NCBI GenBank assembly: GCA_903842455.1
Contig: CAIMLX010000205.1
Location: 62,001 to 126,000, forward strand
DNA: 64,000 bases
Source of the DNA: an uncultured Hyphomicrobiales bacterium
GTDB taxonomy: Bacteria; Pseudomonadota; Alphaproteobacteria; Rhizobiales; Devosiaceae
Direction: 5' to 3'
In this document: piece by piece, positions 44,253 to 53,552 of the stretch
Layout: every line of letters begins with the position of its first letter
Numbering within the stretch: position 1 is the first letter of the stretch
Notes under the pieces: model-generated
The model's database searches: none
Told to the model about the DNA's origin: nothing
What the model saw: only the letters and a program-made list of their open reading frames with translations
Program-made: the position numbers and the translations under genes

Positions 44253-44262
44253 GCTCCAACCC

Positions 44263-44778
44263 ATGATTCCAACCCTTGAAACCGAGCGACTGCGGCTCAG
44301 GCCGTATGCGCTGAGCGACTTCGAGCCGTATGTGCAGATGTGGTCGGACCCCGATGTGGTCCGCTTCATCGGCGGCAAGCCGTTCGAGCGCGAAGCCAGC
44401 TGGAGCCGCTTCGTGCGCCAGCAGGGCATGTGGACGTATATGGGGTTCGGGTTCTTCGCCATCGAGGAGAAGGCAACGGGCCAGTTCGTCGGCGAGGCGG
44501 GGTTTCACGAGGCGCGCCGCGCCATCACGCCGTCGATCGAGGGAACGCTGGAGGCGGGCTGGGCCCTCAACACCGCCGGGCAGGGCTGGGGCTACGCGAC
44601 CGAAGCCATGACGGCGGCCATCGGCTGGGCCGAAACCGCATTCGGCGGGCAAAAGATGACGGCAATCATCGACCCGGACAACCAGACATCGGTGCGCGTC
44701 GCGAAAAAGCTTGGCTTCGCGGAAGTGGCGCGAACCACTTACGCCAACACACCCATCGTGGTGTTCGAGCGGGGATAG
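44263..44778 (+). CDS. GNAT acetyltransferase, RimJ/RimL-like
   Basis: 171 residues. The N-terminal strand TLETERLRLRPYALSDFEPY and the acetyl-CoA loop in GWALNTAGQGWGYATEAMTA, followed by TSVRVAKKLGFAE, are standard for the RimJ/RimL branch. Substrate (ribosomal protein N-terminus, or a small molecule) cannot be told. It starts 10 nt after the GlsB-like stop. Confidence 0.87.
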   Translation: MIPTLETERLRLRPYALSDFEPYVQMWSDPDVVRFIGGKPFEREASWSRFVRQQGMWTYMGFGFFAIEEKATGQFVGEAGFHEARRAITPSIEGTLEAGWALNTAGQGWGYATEAMTAAIGWAETAFGGQKMTAIIDPDNQTSVRVAKKLGFAEVARTTYANTPIVVFERG

Positions 44779-44837
44779 TCCCCCGGCAGTTGATCTTGAC
44801 CCGGGTGCATGCTCGATAACCGGCAAGGGGGATCGTC

Positions 44838-46694
44838 ATGCTGCGCAGGGCTCTGCAACTCGGGCTCGAGATCGACTGGCGACGGGGCACGCCGGTGCTG
44901 CTGTTGACGGCGCTCGCCGCGATCCTGCCCGTAGGGCTGCCGATACTGCTCGGCCGGGCCATTGACGCGGCCCTGCAGGGGGCCGAGTTCGGCCAGTTGC
45001 TGCCCCTGCTTGGACTGGTGGCGCTGATCGCCGTGGCCGGGGCGGTGGCCGAGCTGCTTGCCAATGCCCTCGGCGCTTGGGTGGGCTATGCGCTGTCGTG
45101 GCAACTGGCGAGGCGGCTCTACGGCGCGCTGCTGCGCCTGCCGTTGCTCAGCTACTTCACCATCAACCCGGGCGTGCTCGGCAGCCGGCTGACCAATGAC
45201 ATGCGGCTGATCGATCCGCTGTTCGCCACCGTGCCAATGGCAACGGTGCATGGGTGGGTTGGTCTTGCAGCGGTCGCCGTAGGGCTGGGGCTGATCAACC
45301 TGTGGTTCCTTGCCGCCTTCGTGCTGGTGCCGCTGGCGCTGCTGGCGGTGCGGTTCGCCGAGGGGCGGATCAACGCCACCATCCGCGAATCCTACGAGGT
45401 GAATGCCCGGGCAGCGCTGCAGATCGAGAGCACCACCACCGGCGATGCGGTGAGCCTCGTGCGGCAGGCCCGGGCGACGGCGGCGGAGGAGGCGCGGTTT
45501 GCCGAGATCGCCGACCAGTCGGTGAAGATCGCGGCCGCGATGGACAACTGGCGCGCGGTGATCGTGGTGGCCTATCGCCTCTGCTTCGACCTCATCACCG
45601 TGGTATTTCTCGGTATCGGCGTATCGTTGGCCTCGGTAGGGCAGGTGTCGATCGGCAGCGTGGTATCCGCGCTGTTCTTCGTTGGCCTCGTGCGGCAACC
45701 GCTGGGCGAGGTAGTGGGGCAGCGTTATCCGCTGGTGCGGGCGGGGATGGGGCTGGGGCGGATCGAGGACGTGCTGCAATCGCCCAATGCGGGGCTGGGC
45801 AGCGTTGCCGCCACGGCCAAGGCACCGGCGCCGCAGGCGACGGACGTCGTGCTGGCGTTCGAGGGCGTGAGCTATGCCTATCCGTTGCGGGCGCAGATCG
45901 CGGTCAAGAGCCTGTCCGACGTCGCTGCCGCCAATGCGAGCATGAGCGGGTTCCTCGCTGGGGTGTCGCTGACCGGCCTCGAGCAGTCGGCGGTGGAGGC
46001 CCAGGGCGACGCGCCCTCGGCGATTATCGAGGATGTGTCGTTCGAGGTGCGGCGCGGCGAGACGGTCGCGATTGCCGGGCAATCGGGCTCGGGCAAATCG
46101 ACGATCATCAGCCTCGCCTGCGGCATCGTGCGGCCGCGCGCCGGCCGCGTGCTGGTGGCGGGGAACGATACGCGGGAACTGGCCGAGGAAGATGTCTGGC
46201 GTTCGGTGTCGCTGGTGAGCCAGGACGTCTACCTGCGCGACGCGTCGCTGCGGGACAACCTGAGATACGGTCTCGACGAGGCGACTGACGCGCAACTGAC
46301 GGAGGCCCTCGAGCGGGCCGGGCTCGGCGCGTTGCTGGCGCAGCTTCCAGAAAAGCTGGACACCAATGTCGGGCAGCGCGGCAAGCGCTTCTCGGGCGGC
46401 GAGAGGCAACGCATCGCCATTGCACGGGCCATCCTGCGCGACCGGCCGCTGCTCATTCTGGATGAAGCGACCTCGCACCTCGATACCGAACGCGAAGAGA
46501 GCGTGCTGGATGCGATCGAGGCCATTGCGCGCGACCGCGCGGTGCTGGTGGTGGCGCACCGGCTATCGGCGGTGGAGCGAGCGGATCGGGTGGTCATGCT
46601 GGAGCGCGGGCGGATCGTCGAGCGCGGATCGCATGCCCAACTGCTTGCCTCAGATGGAGCCTACGCCCGGATGCATCGCCGGGGGACCGCCTGA
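44838..46694 (+). CDS. ABC exporter, fused membrane and ATPase domains
   Basis: 618 residues. The membrane domain occupies about 1-310 (LLLTALAAILPVGLPILLGR as first helix). The ATPase domain has Walker A AIAGQSGSGKSTIISLA near 414-422, signature RFSGGERQRIAIARAIL near 519, Walker B PLLILDEATSHLDTE and an H-loop (VLVVAHRLSAVERADRVV). Between the first ATPase strand (FEGVSYAYPL) and the Walker A strand there is an insert of about 40 residues (ANASMSGFLAGVSLTGLEQS and on), unusual for the family. As a half transporter it should dimerise. Substrate is unknown. Confidence 0.86.
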   Translation: MLRRALQLGLEIDWRRGTPVLLLTALAAILPVGLPILLGRAIDAALQGAEFGQLLPLLGLVALIAVAGAVAELLANALGAWVGYALSWQLARRLYGALLRLPLLSYFTINPGVLGSRLTNDMRLIDPLFATVPMATVHGWVGLAAVAVGLGLINLWFLAAFVLVPLALLAVRFAEGRINATIRESYEVNARAALQIESTTTGDAVSLVRQARATAAEEARFAEIADQSVKIAAAMDNWRAVIVVAYRLCFDLITVVFLGIGVSLASVGQVSIGSVVSALFFVGLVRQPLGEVVGQRYPLVRAGMGLGRIEDVLQSPNAGLGSVAATAKAPAPQATDVVLAFEGVSYAYPLRAQIAVKSLSDVAAANASMSGFLAGVSLTGLEQSAVEAQGDAPSAIIEDVSFEVRRGETVAIAGQSGSGKSTIISLACGIVRPRAGRVLVAGNDTRELAEEDVWRSVSLVSQDVYLRDASLRDNLRYGLDEATDAQLTEALERAGLGALLAQLPEKLDTNVGQRGKRFSGGERQRIAIARAILRDRPLLILDEATSHLDTEREESVLDAIEAIARDRAVLVVAHRLSAVERADRVVMLERGRIVERGSHAQLLASDGAYARMHRRGTA

Positions 46695-46698
46695 CAGC

Positions 46699-46785
46699 AA
46701 AAAGGGCACCTCATGGGCGCCCTTCGCGTTTGCGGGTGTAGCAGACACCGCTCGATCAACGGGACGGGGCCGCCGGAGCGGCCCC
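46699..46785. terminator. Two convergent terminator hairpins
   Basis: AAGGGC (46702-46707) pairs with GCCCTT (46719-46724) and has five A's before it, giving a U-tract on the minus strand. A second stem, GGGGCCGC-CGGA-GCGGCCCC, spans 46766-46785. They separate the exporter from the convergent binding-protein gene. Confidence 0.65.
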
Positions 46786-46796
46786 GCAGGGTTCGA

Positions 46797-48278
46797 TCAG
46801 AGGCCGCCGCCGGCCCGCATGTTGCGGACCTTTTCTGCCGCGTCCTTGGCCGCTTCCTCGACGGTCATGGCGCCGGTGAGAGCGTTCTGCATCATGTCGG
46901 GAACGATGATGTTCATGATCTCGGGCGCTTCGGGCAGGGCCGGGAACGGGATGCCGTTAGGCAGCATCGAGGTCGTGACATCGAGGAACTTGATGGTATC
47001 GAGGCGTTCCTTCATCCACTTGGTCTTGAAGCCGTTGACGTTGCCGGGGTTGGAGCCGGCCCACGCGAGCTTCAGCGACCATTCGGGGCTGGTCCACATG
47101 CAGATCAGCGCCTTGGCAGCGGGCTCGTCGACCTTGCCGCCTTCGACGAACTCGGACTTGACGATGTGGATGTTGGAACCGCCGAACACCACCGCACGCT
47201 TGCCGTCAGGACCGGTCGGGATCAGGCCGTAGCGCATGTTCTCGAGAACGGTGTCGGCGACGACCTTGTCGGCACCGGTGGCCTGCCCCGAGAGTTCGAC
47301 CATGCGGGCGTACTCGGATGGGTGCGAGATCATCATGGCGAGCTGCCCGGAGATGAACGGCGCCTGGTTCTCGCCCTGCGTGTTGGTCAGTGCCGAGACG
47401 GGCACCGACTTGTCCTTGACGTACATGTCGTAGGACGCCTGCAGCGAGCGGATGCTCTCCGGGCTGTCGAGGCGGACCTCACCATAGGTGGGGTTCGCGT
47501 CGGCCTCGTCAAAGACGCCACCACCATAGCCCCACAGCTGCGGCATATAGCGGTAGGGTGTGTTGCCGGCGTTCTGCTTGGCGACCATGCCGTAGCCGGA
47601 GATGCCGAGCGTGTCGTGGATCTTCTTGGAGTAGGCGACCACGTCGTCCCATGTCGCGGGCGGGCTCTCGGGATCGAGACCTGCGCGCTTGAAGATATCG
47701 GCGTTCCAGATGAGCGCCATCGTCTCGTTGTTGGTCGGAATGCCGTAGGTCTTGCCTTCCCAGGTCACGGCCTTCATGGCGCCGGGCCAGAAGTCTTCGG
47801 TGGCGTAGCCGACGTCGGCCGGTTCCAGTTCTTCGAGATAGCCCTTGGCCGCAAATTCGGTGCCGCCGAGGATCTGCAGGCGGATGGCCATCGGAGCGGC
47901 ATTGCCGAGCAGCGCAGTGCGGAACTTGTCCAGCAGCTCGTTGTAGGTGATGCCCTGCTCGACCAGCTCAATGCCGGGGTAGGCGGCGCGGAAAGCCAGG
48001 AAGAAGTCGCGGTAGTTGTCGCGGGCGATCTGCGGATCGGCCTCGAACATCCCCTGGTACCAGAAGGTCAGCTTGCCCTTGTAGTCGGTGGGCGTGATCG
48101 AGTTGCAGTGGCCGACAGTGTCGAATTCCTCGGTGCCGGCGATCGAGAGCACATACTCGGGCGACCACTTGGAGATATCGACTCCGGCGGCGAATACAGT
48201 CGTCGCCGGCAGTGAAGCGGCGAGTGCTGCGGCCGTCAAGCCATGCGCAAGCGCACGGCCAAGTCCGTGTTTAGACAT
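46797..48278 (-). CDS. Orphan sugar-type ABC substrate-binding protein
   Basis: 493 residues with a signal peptide (TAAALAASLPATTVFAAGVD). The mature region is a family-1 (MalE/UgpB-like) binding protein (KLTFWYQGMFEADPQIARDN, GIPTNNETMALIWNADIFKR, GQLAMMISHPSEYARMVELS). It is longer than usual (about 430). No permease or ATPase lies beside it, so it must share a channel encoded elsewhere. It is divergent from a GntR regulator and a sugar-acid dehydratase cluster, which suggests an acid-sugar or its oligomer as ligand. Confidence 0.85.
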   Translation of the reverse strand: MSKHGLGRALAHGLTAAALAASLPATTVFAAGVDISKWSPEYVLSIAGTEEFDTVGHCNSITPTDYKGKLTFWYQGMFEADPQIARDNYRDFFLAFRAAYPGIELVEQGITYNELLDKFRTALLGNAAPMAIRLQILGGTEFAAKGYLEELEPADVGYATEDFWPGAMKAVTWEGKTYGIPTNNETMALIWNADIFKRAGLDPESPPATWDDVVAYSKKIHDTLGISGYGMVAKQNAGNTPYRYMPQLWGYGGGVFDEADANPTYGEVRLDSPESIRSLQASYDMYVKDKSVPVSALTNTQGENQAPFISGQLAMMISHPSEYARMVELSGQATGADKVVADTVLENMRYGLIPTGPDGKRAVVFGGSNIHIVKSEFVEGGKVDEPAAKALICMWTSPEWSLKLAWAGSNPGNVNGFKTKWMKERLDTIKFLDVTTSMLPNGIPFPALPEAPEIMNIIVPDMMQNALTGAMTVEEAAKDAAEKVRNMRAGGGL

Positions 48279-48393
48279 TCAGATTCCCTCCACGTTTCCG
48301 CGATCCGACGCCCTCCGCGTTCGATCGGGAACTCTCGTCCGGCATGTAGCCGGTCGAATGATTATCCCCCACATTTTAGAACAGGCAATCGAA

Positions 48394-48405
48394 ATTTTGC
48401 AAAAT
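48394..48405. promoter_or_regulatory. Perfect palindrome, candidate GntR operator
   Basis: ATTTTGCAAAAT is a perfect 12-bp palindrome, flanked by AGGCA and TGCCT that extend the dyad imperfectly. It is in the 202-bp region between the divergent binding-protein and GntR genes, 75 nt from the regulator start. Confidence 0.5.
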
Positions 48406-48480
48406 CTGGTCTGCCTGTCTGGAATTCCTGCGCGGAAACCGGCAAAGCTTGCTGACGCAGTGACCACGGATGGGGGATTG

Positions 48481-49182
48481 ATGAGCGCGTTCAAGGCCCG
48501 GCCGCCCGTGGGGATCGATCCGACCGGTGTGTCCGAGGAGGGGGGCGTGGTCTACGAGCTCATCCGCGACGACATCATTTCCGGCCGTCTCGAAGCCAAT
48601 TCCCGGCTGGTGGTGGCGGAGCTGTCGGAGCGTCATCGGTCGCCGGCGAACGCGGTGCGCGAGGCGCTGCAGCTGCTGCGCTCGCAGGGCTTCGTGCTGC
48701 TGGTGCACAACAAGAGCGCCCGGGTGCGTCCCATCGATCAGGAACTGGTGCGCGACGTGTACGAGATCGGCGTGCTGATCGAGCCCTCGATGGTGCGCTG
48801 GTTCGTCGACATGGCCACGGCCGGCGACATCGCCCAGCTCGAGGATATCCAGGGGCAGATCGAGGCCAACAATTTCGACGACCCGATCCTGCACAGCGAG
48901 CTCGACACGCAGTTTCATACGCTGATGTACGACCGGCACTACAACCACCTCGCGGCGGAACTCTGGTGGAAGCATCGCGAACTGCTGCGGGCGCTGGCGC
49001 GCCGCTACAGCTACACCCTGTCGCGCCGCGCGCAGGTGATCCGCGACCACCGCGATCTCATCCGCATGGTCAAGGAAGGCGACGCGGCAAGTGCCGCTAC
49101 ACTGATTTCGGCGCATGTCGAAGGGGCAGGGCGGCACGTGCTGGAGCAGATGCGGGCGGCCAGTTCGGCGCGGGCCAGCTGA
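48481..49182 (+). CDS. GntR-family regulator with FCD domain
   Basis: 233 residues. The N-terminal winged helix is VVYELIRDDIISGRLEANSR followed by LSERHRSPANAVREALQLLR. The C-terminal all-helical FCD effector domain (about 95-225) carries the metal-binding-type histidines (HSELDTQFHTLMYDRHYNHL). FCD regulators often respond to sugar acids such as gluconate, galactonate or mannonate, consistent with the two dehydratase genes that follow. ATG at 48481 follows GATGGGGGATTG. It probably regulates itself and its neighbours. Confidence 0.87.
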   Translation: MSAFKARPPVGIDPTGVSEEGGVVYELIRDDIISGRLEANSRLVVAELSERHRSPANAVREALQLLRSQGFVLLVHNKSARVRPIDQELVRDVYEIGVLIEPSMVRWFVDMATAGDIAQLEDIQGQIEANNFDDPILHSELDTQFHTLMYDRHYNHLAAELWWKHRELLRALARRYSYTLSRRAQVIRDHRDLIRMVKEGDAASAATLISAHVEGAGRHVLEQMRAASSARAS

Positions 49183-49215
49183 GGCAGTTTCAAGAACACT
49201 TTGGGGAGGAATTTC

Positions 49216-50364
49216 ATGAAGATCACGAGCGTAGAGCCTTGGCTGGTGAAAGCCTCCAGCTCCTATTGGGGCGAGTATCTGTTCGTCGAGGTGAAGACCG
49301 ACGCCGGCATCTCGGGCTGGGGCGAGATCACCTCGACCACCAAGATCGCCAACCGGGCGCTCTGCGCCATCCTCAAGCAGATGGGCGGCCAGATCGCGGG
49401 GGAGGACCCCAGCAAGATCGAGCGGCTGTGGCACAAGATGTTCCGCAGCTTCACCTACATGGGCAGCCGCGGCGCGGCCTGCGAATGCGTCTCGGCGATC
49501 GACATCGCGCTCTGGGACATCCGCGGCAAGGTGCTGGGCCTGCCGGTCTACGAACTGCTGGGCGGCGCGGTGCGCGACGAGATTTCGCTCTACACCCACC
49601 CGGATCAATCCAAGTTCACCTCGGAGCAGGGGGTGATCGACGAGATCACCGACATCGTGAAGTCGGGCCACAAGGCGCTGAAGTTCGATCCGTTTCCCTA
49701 CCAGGGAAGTCGCGAGCAGCGGGACGGCTATCTCGACGGCATGATGAGCCGGGCGGACGAGAGGAAGGCCGCGGACCTCACCGCGCTGATCCGCAAGACG
49801 GCCGGGCCGGAGATCGAGGTGCTGATCGACGCGCATGGCCGCTTCGACGTGCCGACGGCGATCCGGCTCTGCCGCTCGCTCGAGGAGGCCGGGCAGATCG
49901 ACTGGTTCGAGGAGCCGGTGCCGCCCGAGAGCTACGGAGCGCTGAAGCAGGTGCGCGAGAAGGTGAATGCGGCGATTTCGGTCGGCGAGCGGGCGCACAC
50001 CAAGTGGGATTTCGTCCGCATCCTCGAGGACAAGCTCACCGACTACATCATGCCGGACGTCACCTGGACCGGCGGCATCACCGAGATGAAGAAGATCGCG
50101 ACGCTGGCGGAGGCGTTCTACGTGCCAATCTCGCCGCATGACGCGGGCGGCCCGATCAACATCCTTGCCGGCGCCCACGTGATGATGACCGTGCCGAACT
50201 TCTACCGGCTCGAGACCTCGCGCTGGAACCTCAACTGCTACAACGAGCTGATGCATACGCGGTTCGACAACTCGAACGGTGAGCTGAAGCTGCCCAAGGT
50301 GCCCGGCCTCGGCATCGAGCTCGACCGCGACTACCTCGAAAACAACAAGATCGAAACGGCCTGA
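49216..50364 (+). CDS. Enolase-superfamily dehydratase (mandelate racemase subgroup), copy A
   Basis: 382 residues. The capping domain starts MKITSVEPWLVKASSSYWGE. The barrel shows the D-x-H-G-R ligand/base motif (VLIDAHGRFDVPTAIRLCRS), glutamate ligands in IDWFEEPVPPE and ISVGERAHTKWD, and the final base region ISPHDAGGPINILAGAHVMM. This matches sugar-acid dehydratases of the galactonate-dehydratase type, which make 2-keto-3-deoxy sugar acids. Substrate stereochemistry cannot be read from sequence. ATG at 49216 follows GGGGAGGA. The stop is 10 nt before copy B. Confidence 0.85.
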   Translation: MKITSVEPWLVKASSSYWGEYLFVEVKTDAGISGWGEITSTTKIANRALCAILKQMGGQIAGEDPSKIERLWHKMFRSFTYMGSRGAACECVSAIDIALWDIRGKVLGLPVYELLGGAVRDEISLYTHPDQSKFTSEQGVIDEITDIVKSGHKALKFDPFPYQGSREQRDGYLDGMMSRADERKAADLTALIRKTAGPEIEVLIDAHGRFDVPTAIRLCRSLEEAGQIDWFEEPVPPESYGALKQVREKVNAAISVGERAHTKWDFVRILEDKLTDYIMPDVTWTGGITEMKKIATLAEAFYVPISPHDAGGPINILAGAHVMMTVPNFYRLETSRWNLNCYNELMHTRFDNSNGELKLPKVPGLGIELDRDYLENNKIETA

Positions 50365-50374
50365 GGGGGCGACC

Positions 50375-51550
50375 ATGAAGATCACCGGCATCGAAACCGT
50401 CGTCGTCAACGCGGTGCACCGCAACTGGATTTTCGTGAAGGTGCTGACCGACCAGCCCGGGTTGTGGGGCTGGGGCGAGGCGACGCTGGAGTGGAAGACC
50501 CGCGCCATCAAGGGCACCATCGAGGACCTCGCGCCGTTCCTGATCGGGCAGGACCCGATGCGGATCGAGCACCTCGTCAACACCATGACCCGGTTCAGCT
50601 TCTGGCCGCTCGGCTCGATCGGGCTCACCGCCGTATCGGGCATCGAGCATGCGCTGTGGGACATCAAGGGCAAGGCGCTCGGCGTGCCGGTGTGGCAGCT
50701 GCTCGGCGGCAAGGTGCGCGACCGGGTGCGGGTCTACACCCACCTGAAGCGCGGTTCGTCCTCGGCGCGGGTGTCGAACCTCGACATCCCGGCCTTCGTC
50801 GATGCGGTGCAGGAGACGGTGGAGATGGGCTATGACGCCATCAAGCTCGGCTTCGTGCCCTATACCGGCTACGACGCGCCACTGCCATCGGTGCGGCATG
50901 TCGAAAAGCTCGCCGCAGCGGTGCGCGAACGGGTCGGCGACGGCGTCGACATCATGACCGACTTCCACGGCCGGCCGGATTCGCTCGAGGCGGCGATCGC
51001 CTACATCAAGGCGATAGAGCCGATCAAGCCGCTGTTCTGCGAGGAAGTGATCCAGCCCGGCGACGCGGCTGCGATGGCCGATATCGCACGGCGGGTCGAT
51101 TGCCCGCTGGCGACGGGCGAGCGGCTATTCACGCCGCGCGAGTTCGCCGAAATCGCCGAACTCCGGGCAGTGGCCTACATCCAGCCCGACCTCGCGCATT
51201 GCATGGGGATTTCGGGCGGGCGGAAGATCGCGGCGATTGCCGAGGCGGCGCATCAGGGCGTCTGCCCGCACAACCCGATGGGACCGGTGGCCGGCGCCGT
51301 GGCGCTGCAATTCGATGCGGCGACGACGAACTTCGTGATCCAGGAAGAGGCCGTCGGCATCGTGCCGTGGTTCGAGGAAATCTGCTCGGTCTATCCGCTG
51401 CAGCTCGACCAGGGCTCGTGGCTGATCCCGGAGACACCGGGGCTGGGCATCGAGATCGACGAGAAGGCCGCGGCGAAATACCCGTTCGCACAGGAAGTGA
51501 TCCCCGCGACGGAGTCGGTGCTGAAGGATGGGCGGATAGCGAACTGGTAG
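50375..51550 (+). CDS. Galactonate-dehydratase-like enolase-superfamily protein, copy B
   Basis: 391 residues. The DgoD-type motifs are all visible: DIMTDFHGRPDSLEAAIAYI, FCEEVIQPG, LATGERLFTPREFAEIAELR, IQPDLAHCMGISGGRKIAAI, VCPHNPMGPVAGAVALQFDA. These supply the Mg ligands (Asp, two Glu) and the acid/base histidines. It probably dehydrates D-galactonate or a related aldonate. It follows copy A directly, with GAGGGGGCGACC upstream as ribosome-binding site. Confidence 0.85.
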   Translation: MKITGIETVVVNAVHRNWIFVKVLTDQPGLWGWGEATLEWKTRAIKGTIEDLAPFLIGQDPMRIEHLVNTMTRFSFWPLGSIGLTAVSGIEHALWDIKGKALGVPVWQLLGGKVRDRVRVYTHLKRGSSSARVSNLDIPAFVDAVQETVEMGYDAIKLGFVPYTGYDAPLPSVRHVEKLAAAVRERVGDGVDIMTDFHGRPDSLEAAIAYIKAIEPIKPLFCEEVIQPGDAAAMADIARRVDCPLATGERLFTPREFAEIAELRAVAYIQPDLAHCMGISGGRKIAAIAEAAHQGVCPHNPMGPVAGAVALQFDAATTNFVIQEEAVGIVPWFEEICSVYPLQLDQGSWLIPETPGLGIEIDEKAAAKYPFAQEVIPATESVLKDGRIANW

Positions 51551-51599
51551 CGTTCTGATCGTCGCTGGGTGAGGATCCCGTACGGACCGCCGGTTCAGA

Positions 51600-51783
51600 C
51601 CACTGGCCACCCTCCCCCTTGCGGGGAGGGTACCGAAGCTTAGGCGCGGAAGCGCCTTAGCGAGAGGTAGGGAGGGGGTTCTACCGAGCTAGGATTCGGC
51701 CACCCCCGGGCCATACCCCCCTCCTAGCTCTGCTACGTCGCTGACGCTCCTAGCGGCGCTACCTCCCCCGCAAGTTGGGAGGT
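51600..51783. repeat. Complex inverted intergenic repeat, copy 3
   Basis: CCACCCTCCCCCTTGCGGGGAGGG at the left and GCTACCTCCCCCGCAAGTTGGGAGGTGG at the right are imperfect inverted or tandem hairpins. Between them are GAAGCTTAGGCGCGGAAGCGCCTTAGCGAGAGG and CTCCTAGCTCTGCTACGTCGC-type segments like those of the 24.4-kb element. It fills most of the 312-bp gene-free stretch between convergent genes. Confidence 0.6.
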
Positions 51784-51862
51784 GGGCAGCGGCCAATATC
51801 GTCATAGGCGATTGCCCCGCGCGCCGGAGGCGGTGGTGCTCCTTGAACAGTTGCGGATCCGC

Positions 51863-52618
51863 TCAATCCGCCAGCAGCCGGTGCGCCTGCGGGCGCCAGC
51901 CGATGAGGCGTTCGGCTTTGCTCAAGTCGTGCTCGACACCCTTCTCGTCGCCGACGATGTAGATCGACTCGTAGCGCGGCTCGTTGCCCAGCGCGTTGAC
52001 GGCGCCCAAGTACGCGTTTGCCATGTCTTCCTCGTCGAGCGGGTGGACGAAGCTGCCGTCGCCGGCGCGCTTGGGGTCGGCGCGCTGGGCCAGGAAGTCG
52101 GCGCGCTTGCGTGGGCCGCTGATGCGCAGCCCGAGGATATCCATGCCGAACCAGCGGGCGAAGTAGGCGCAGATCTGTTCGCCGAGGCCCTTGGTGAGCC
52201 CGTAGACCGAGGGAGAATCGAGCGGCACGGTCTCTTCGGCAGGATAGAAATCGCGGCCGCGGAAATGCACGCTCATCGACGTGGTGTAGACGCCTCGCTT
52301 CACCCCCGCCTCCTGCGCCAGATAGAGGAACAGGTGCAGGGCCTTGGTGTTGAGGTCGTAGTTGTTGAGGATGGCCTCCACGTCCTGGTGCGTGGACATG
52401 CCGCCCTGGCCGCTGCGCATGGCGAGCCAGACGAAGGCATCGACGCCGACGAGGGCCTTGCGGATCGCCTCCGGGTCCATCGCGGAGCCCTGCACGAACT
52501 CGACATCGGGTTCGGCAGGTGGGGCAAGGTCGAGCACCCGCAGGCTGTGCTGCTGCTTCAGGTAAGGCGTTATGAGCTTGCCGACATGGCCGGCGCCGCC
52601 GACGAGGAGGAGTTTCAT
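51863..52618 (-). CDS. NAD-dependent sugar epimerase/dehydratase (short-chain extended type)
   Basis: 251 residues. The nucleotide-binding glycine motif LLLVGGAGHVGKLITPYL starts at residue 3. The catalytic YxxxK is in SPSVYGLTKGLGEQICAYFA, and serine is in VYTTSMSVHF. Length and layout resemble uronate dehydrogenases or short UDP-sugar epimerases. Given the sugar-acid genes around it, oxidation of a uronate or aldose is plausible. It starts 1 nt after the TIM-barrel gene's stop. Confidence 0.82.
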   Translation of the reverse strand: MKLLLVGGAGHVGKLITPYLKQQHSLRVLDLAPPAEPDVEFVQGSAMDPEAIRKALVGVDAFVWLAMRSGQGGMSTHQDVEAILNNYDLNTKALHLFLYLAQEAGVKRGVYTTSMSVHFRGRDFYPAEETVPLDSPSVYGLTKGLGEQICAYFARWFGMDILGLRISGPRKRADFLAQRADPKRAGDGSFVHPLDEEDMANAYLGAVNALGNEPRYESIYIVGDEKGVEHDLSKAERLIGWRPQAHRLLAD

Positions 52619-52619
52619 C

Positions 52620-53498
52620 TTACGCCTTCTCGCCCGTATCGAGGACACGCATGCCAAGCCGCTTCGCGGTGGCGTGGAACAGGGCGCCGACCTCCGGGAG
52701 TTCCTCCGACGAGTTGCCCTCGGCGATGATCGGGTAGTCCGGATCGAGGGCTTCGAGCCGCTGGAACAGGGTGCCGAAATCCATCAGGCCCTTGCCGGGG
52801 CAGCCGTCCTGTAAGTGGATGGCGAGGCGGTTTTCGACCCAGATATCCTTGGCGTGGGCGCTGCAGATGTGGTTGCCGAGCACGTCGAAGTGGTCGTTCA
52901 GGGCGCCGTTGGTGTCGTAAATCGTGTCGAGCGTGATCCAGTTGGCGCTGTCGTAGTCGCAGCGGACCCAGGGGGAATCCACCGCGTCGAGGATGCGCAG
53001 CGCGATTTCGGGGGTACGCGGGGTGACCAGTGAGTGGCACTCGAGGCTCAAGAAAACTCCAGCGTCTTCAGCGGCCTTGGCGCATTCCCTGAGTGACAGA
53101 ATCAACTGCGCCTCGGCCTTGGCCGTCCAGTTGTCGGGGTGCGGGAACCACGGGCCGGCGGGGTTCATCGAGCCGGGGCCGGTGTCGATGCCGCGCGCGC
53201 CCATCCAGCCGGCGAGTTTCAGCGCCGCCTGCAGGGTGCGGACCGACTGGGCGCGAGCCGTCTCGTCGGAGGTGATGAGGTTCTGCCAGTAGCCGGTGCA
53301 CTGGAAGAAGGACACGCCCTCGTCCGCGAGCAGCGCCTTCAGTCGCTCGGCATCGGCGCGCGGGGTGGTGTGCGGGTCGTTGTCGCGGAAGCGGGTGAAG
53401 ATGCCGGAAAAGCCGGCGTCGCGGACGCGCCTGCACATCGCGGAGTCGACGTCGTTCATGTTGGCGGGAAGGAAACACCCGCTCATACCAAATCGCAT
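52620..53498 (-). CDS. Sugar phosphate isomerase/epimerase (xylose-isomerase-like TIM barrel)
   Basis: 292 residues. Barrel strands with the usual metal ligands are seen: FLSLECHSLVTPRTPEIALR (Glu), VRCDYDSANWITLDTIYDTN (Asp), NHICSAHAKDIWVENRLAIH (His) and YPIIAEGNSSEELPEVGALF (Glu). The family includes hydroxypyruvate isomerases, inosose dehydratases and 3-keto-sugar processing enzymes, so function stays open. It lies between PhyH and the epimerase gene in a four-gene minus-strand unit. Confidence 0.82.
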   Translation of the reverse strand: MRFGMSGCFLPANMNDVDSAMCRRVRDAGFSGIFTRFRDNDPHTTPRADAERLKALLADEGVSFFQCTGYWQNLITSDETARAQSVRTLQAALKLAGWMGARGIDTGPGSMNPAGPWFPHPDNWTAKAEAQLILSLRECAKAAEDAGVFLSLECHSLVTPRTPEIALRILDAVDSPWVRCDYDSANWITLDTIYDTNGALNDHFDVLGNHICSAHAKDIWVENRLAIHLQDGCPGKGLMDFGTLFQRLEALDPDYPIIAEGNSSEELPEVGALFHATAKRLGMRVLDTGEKA

Positions 53499-53552
53499 TG
53501 TGGTCCCCTCGAACCGCGGTGGAGGAGGCGGCCCGAAGGCCGCCCCGATGTT

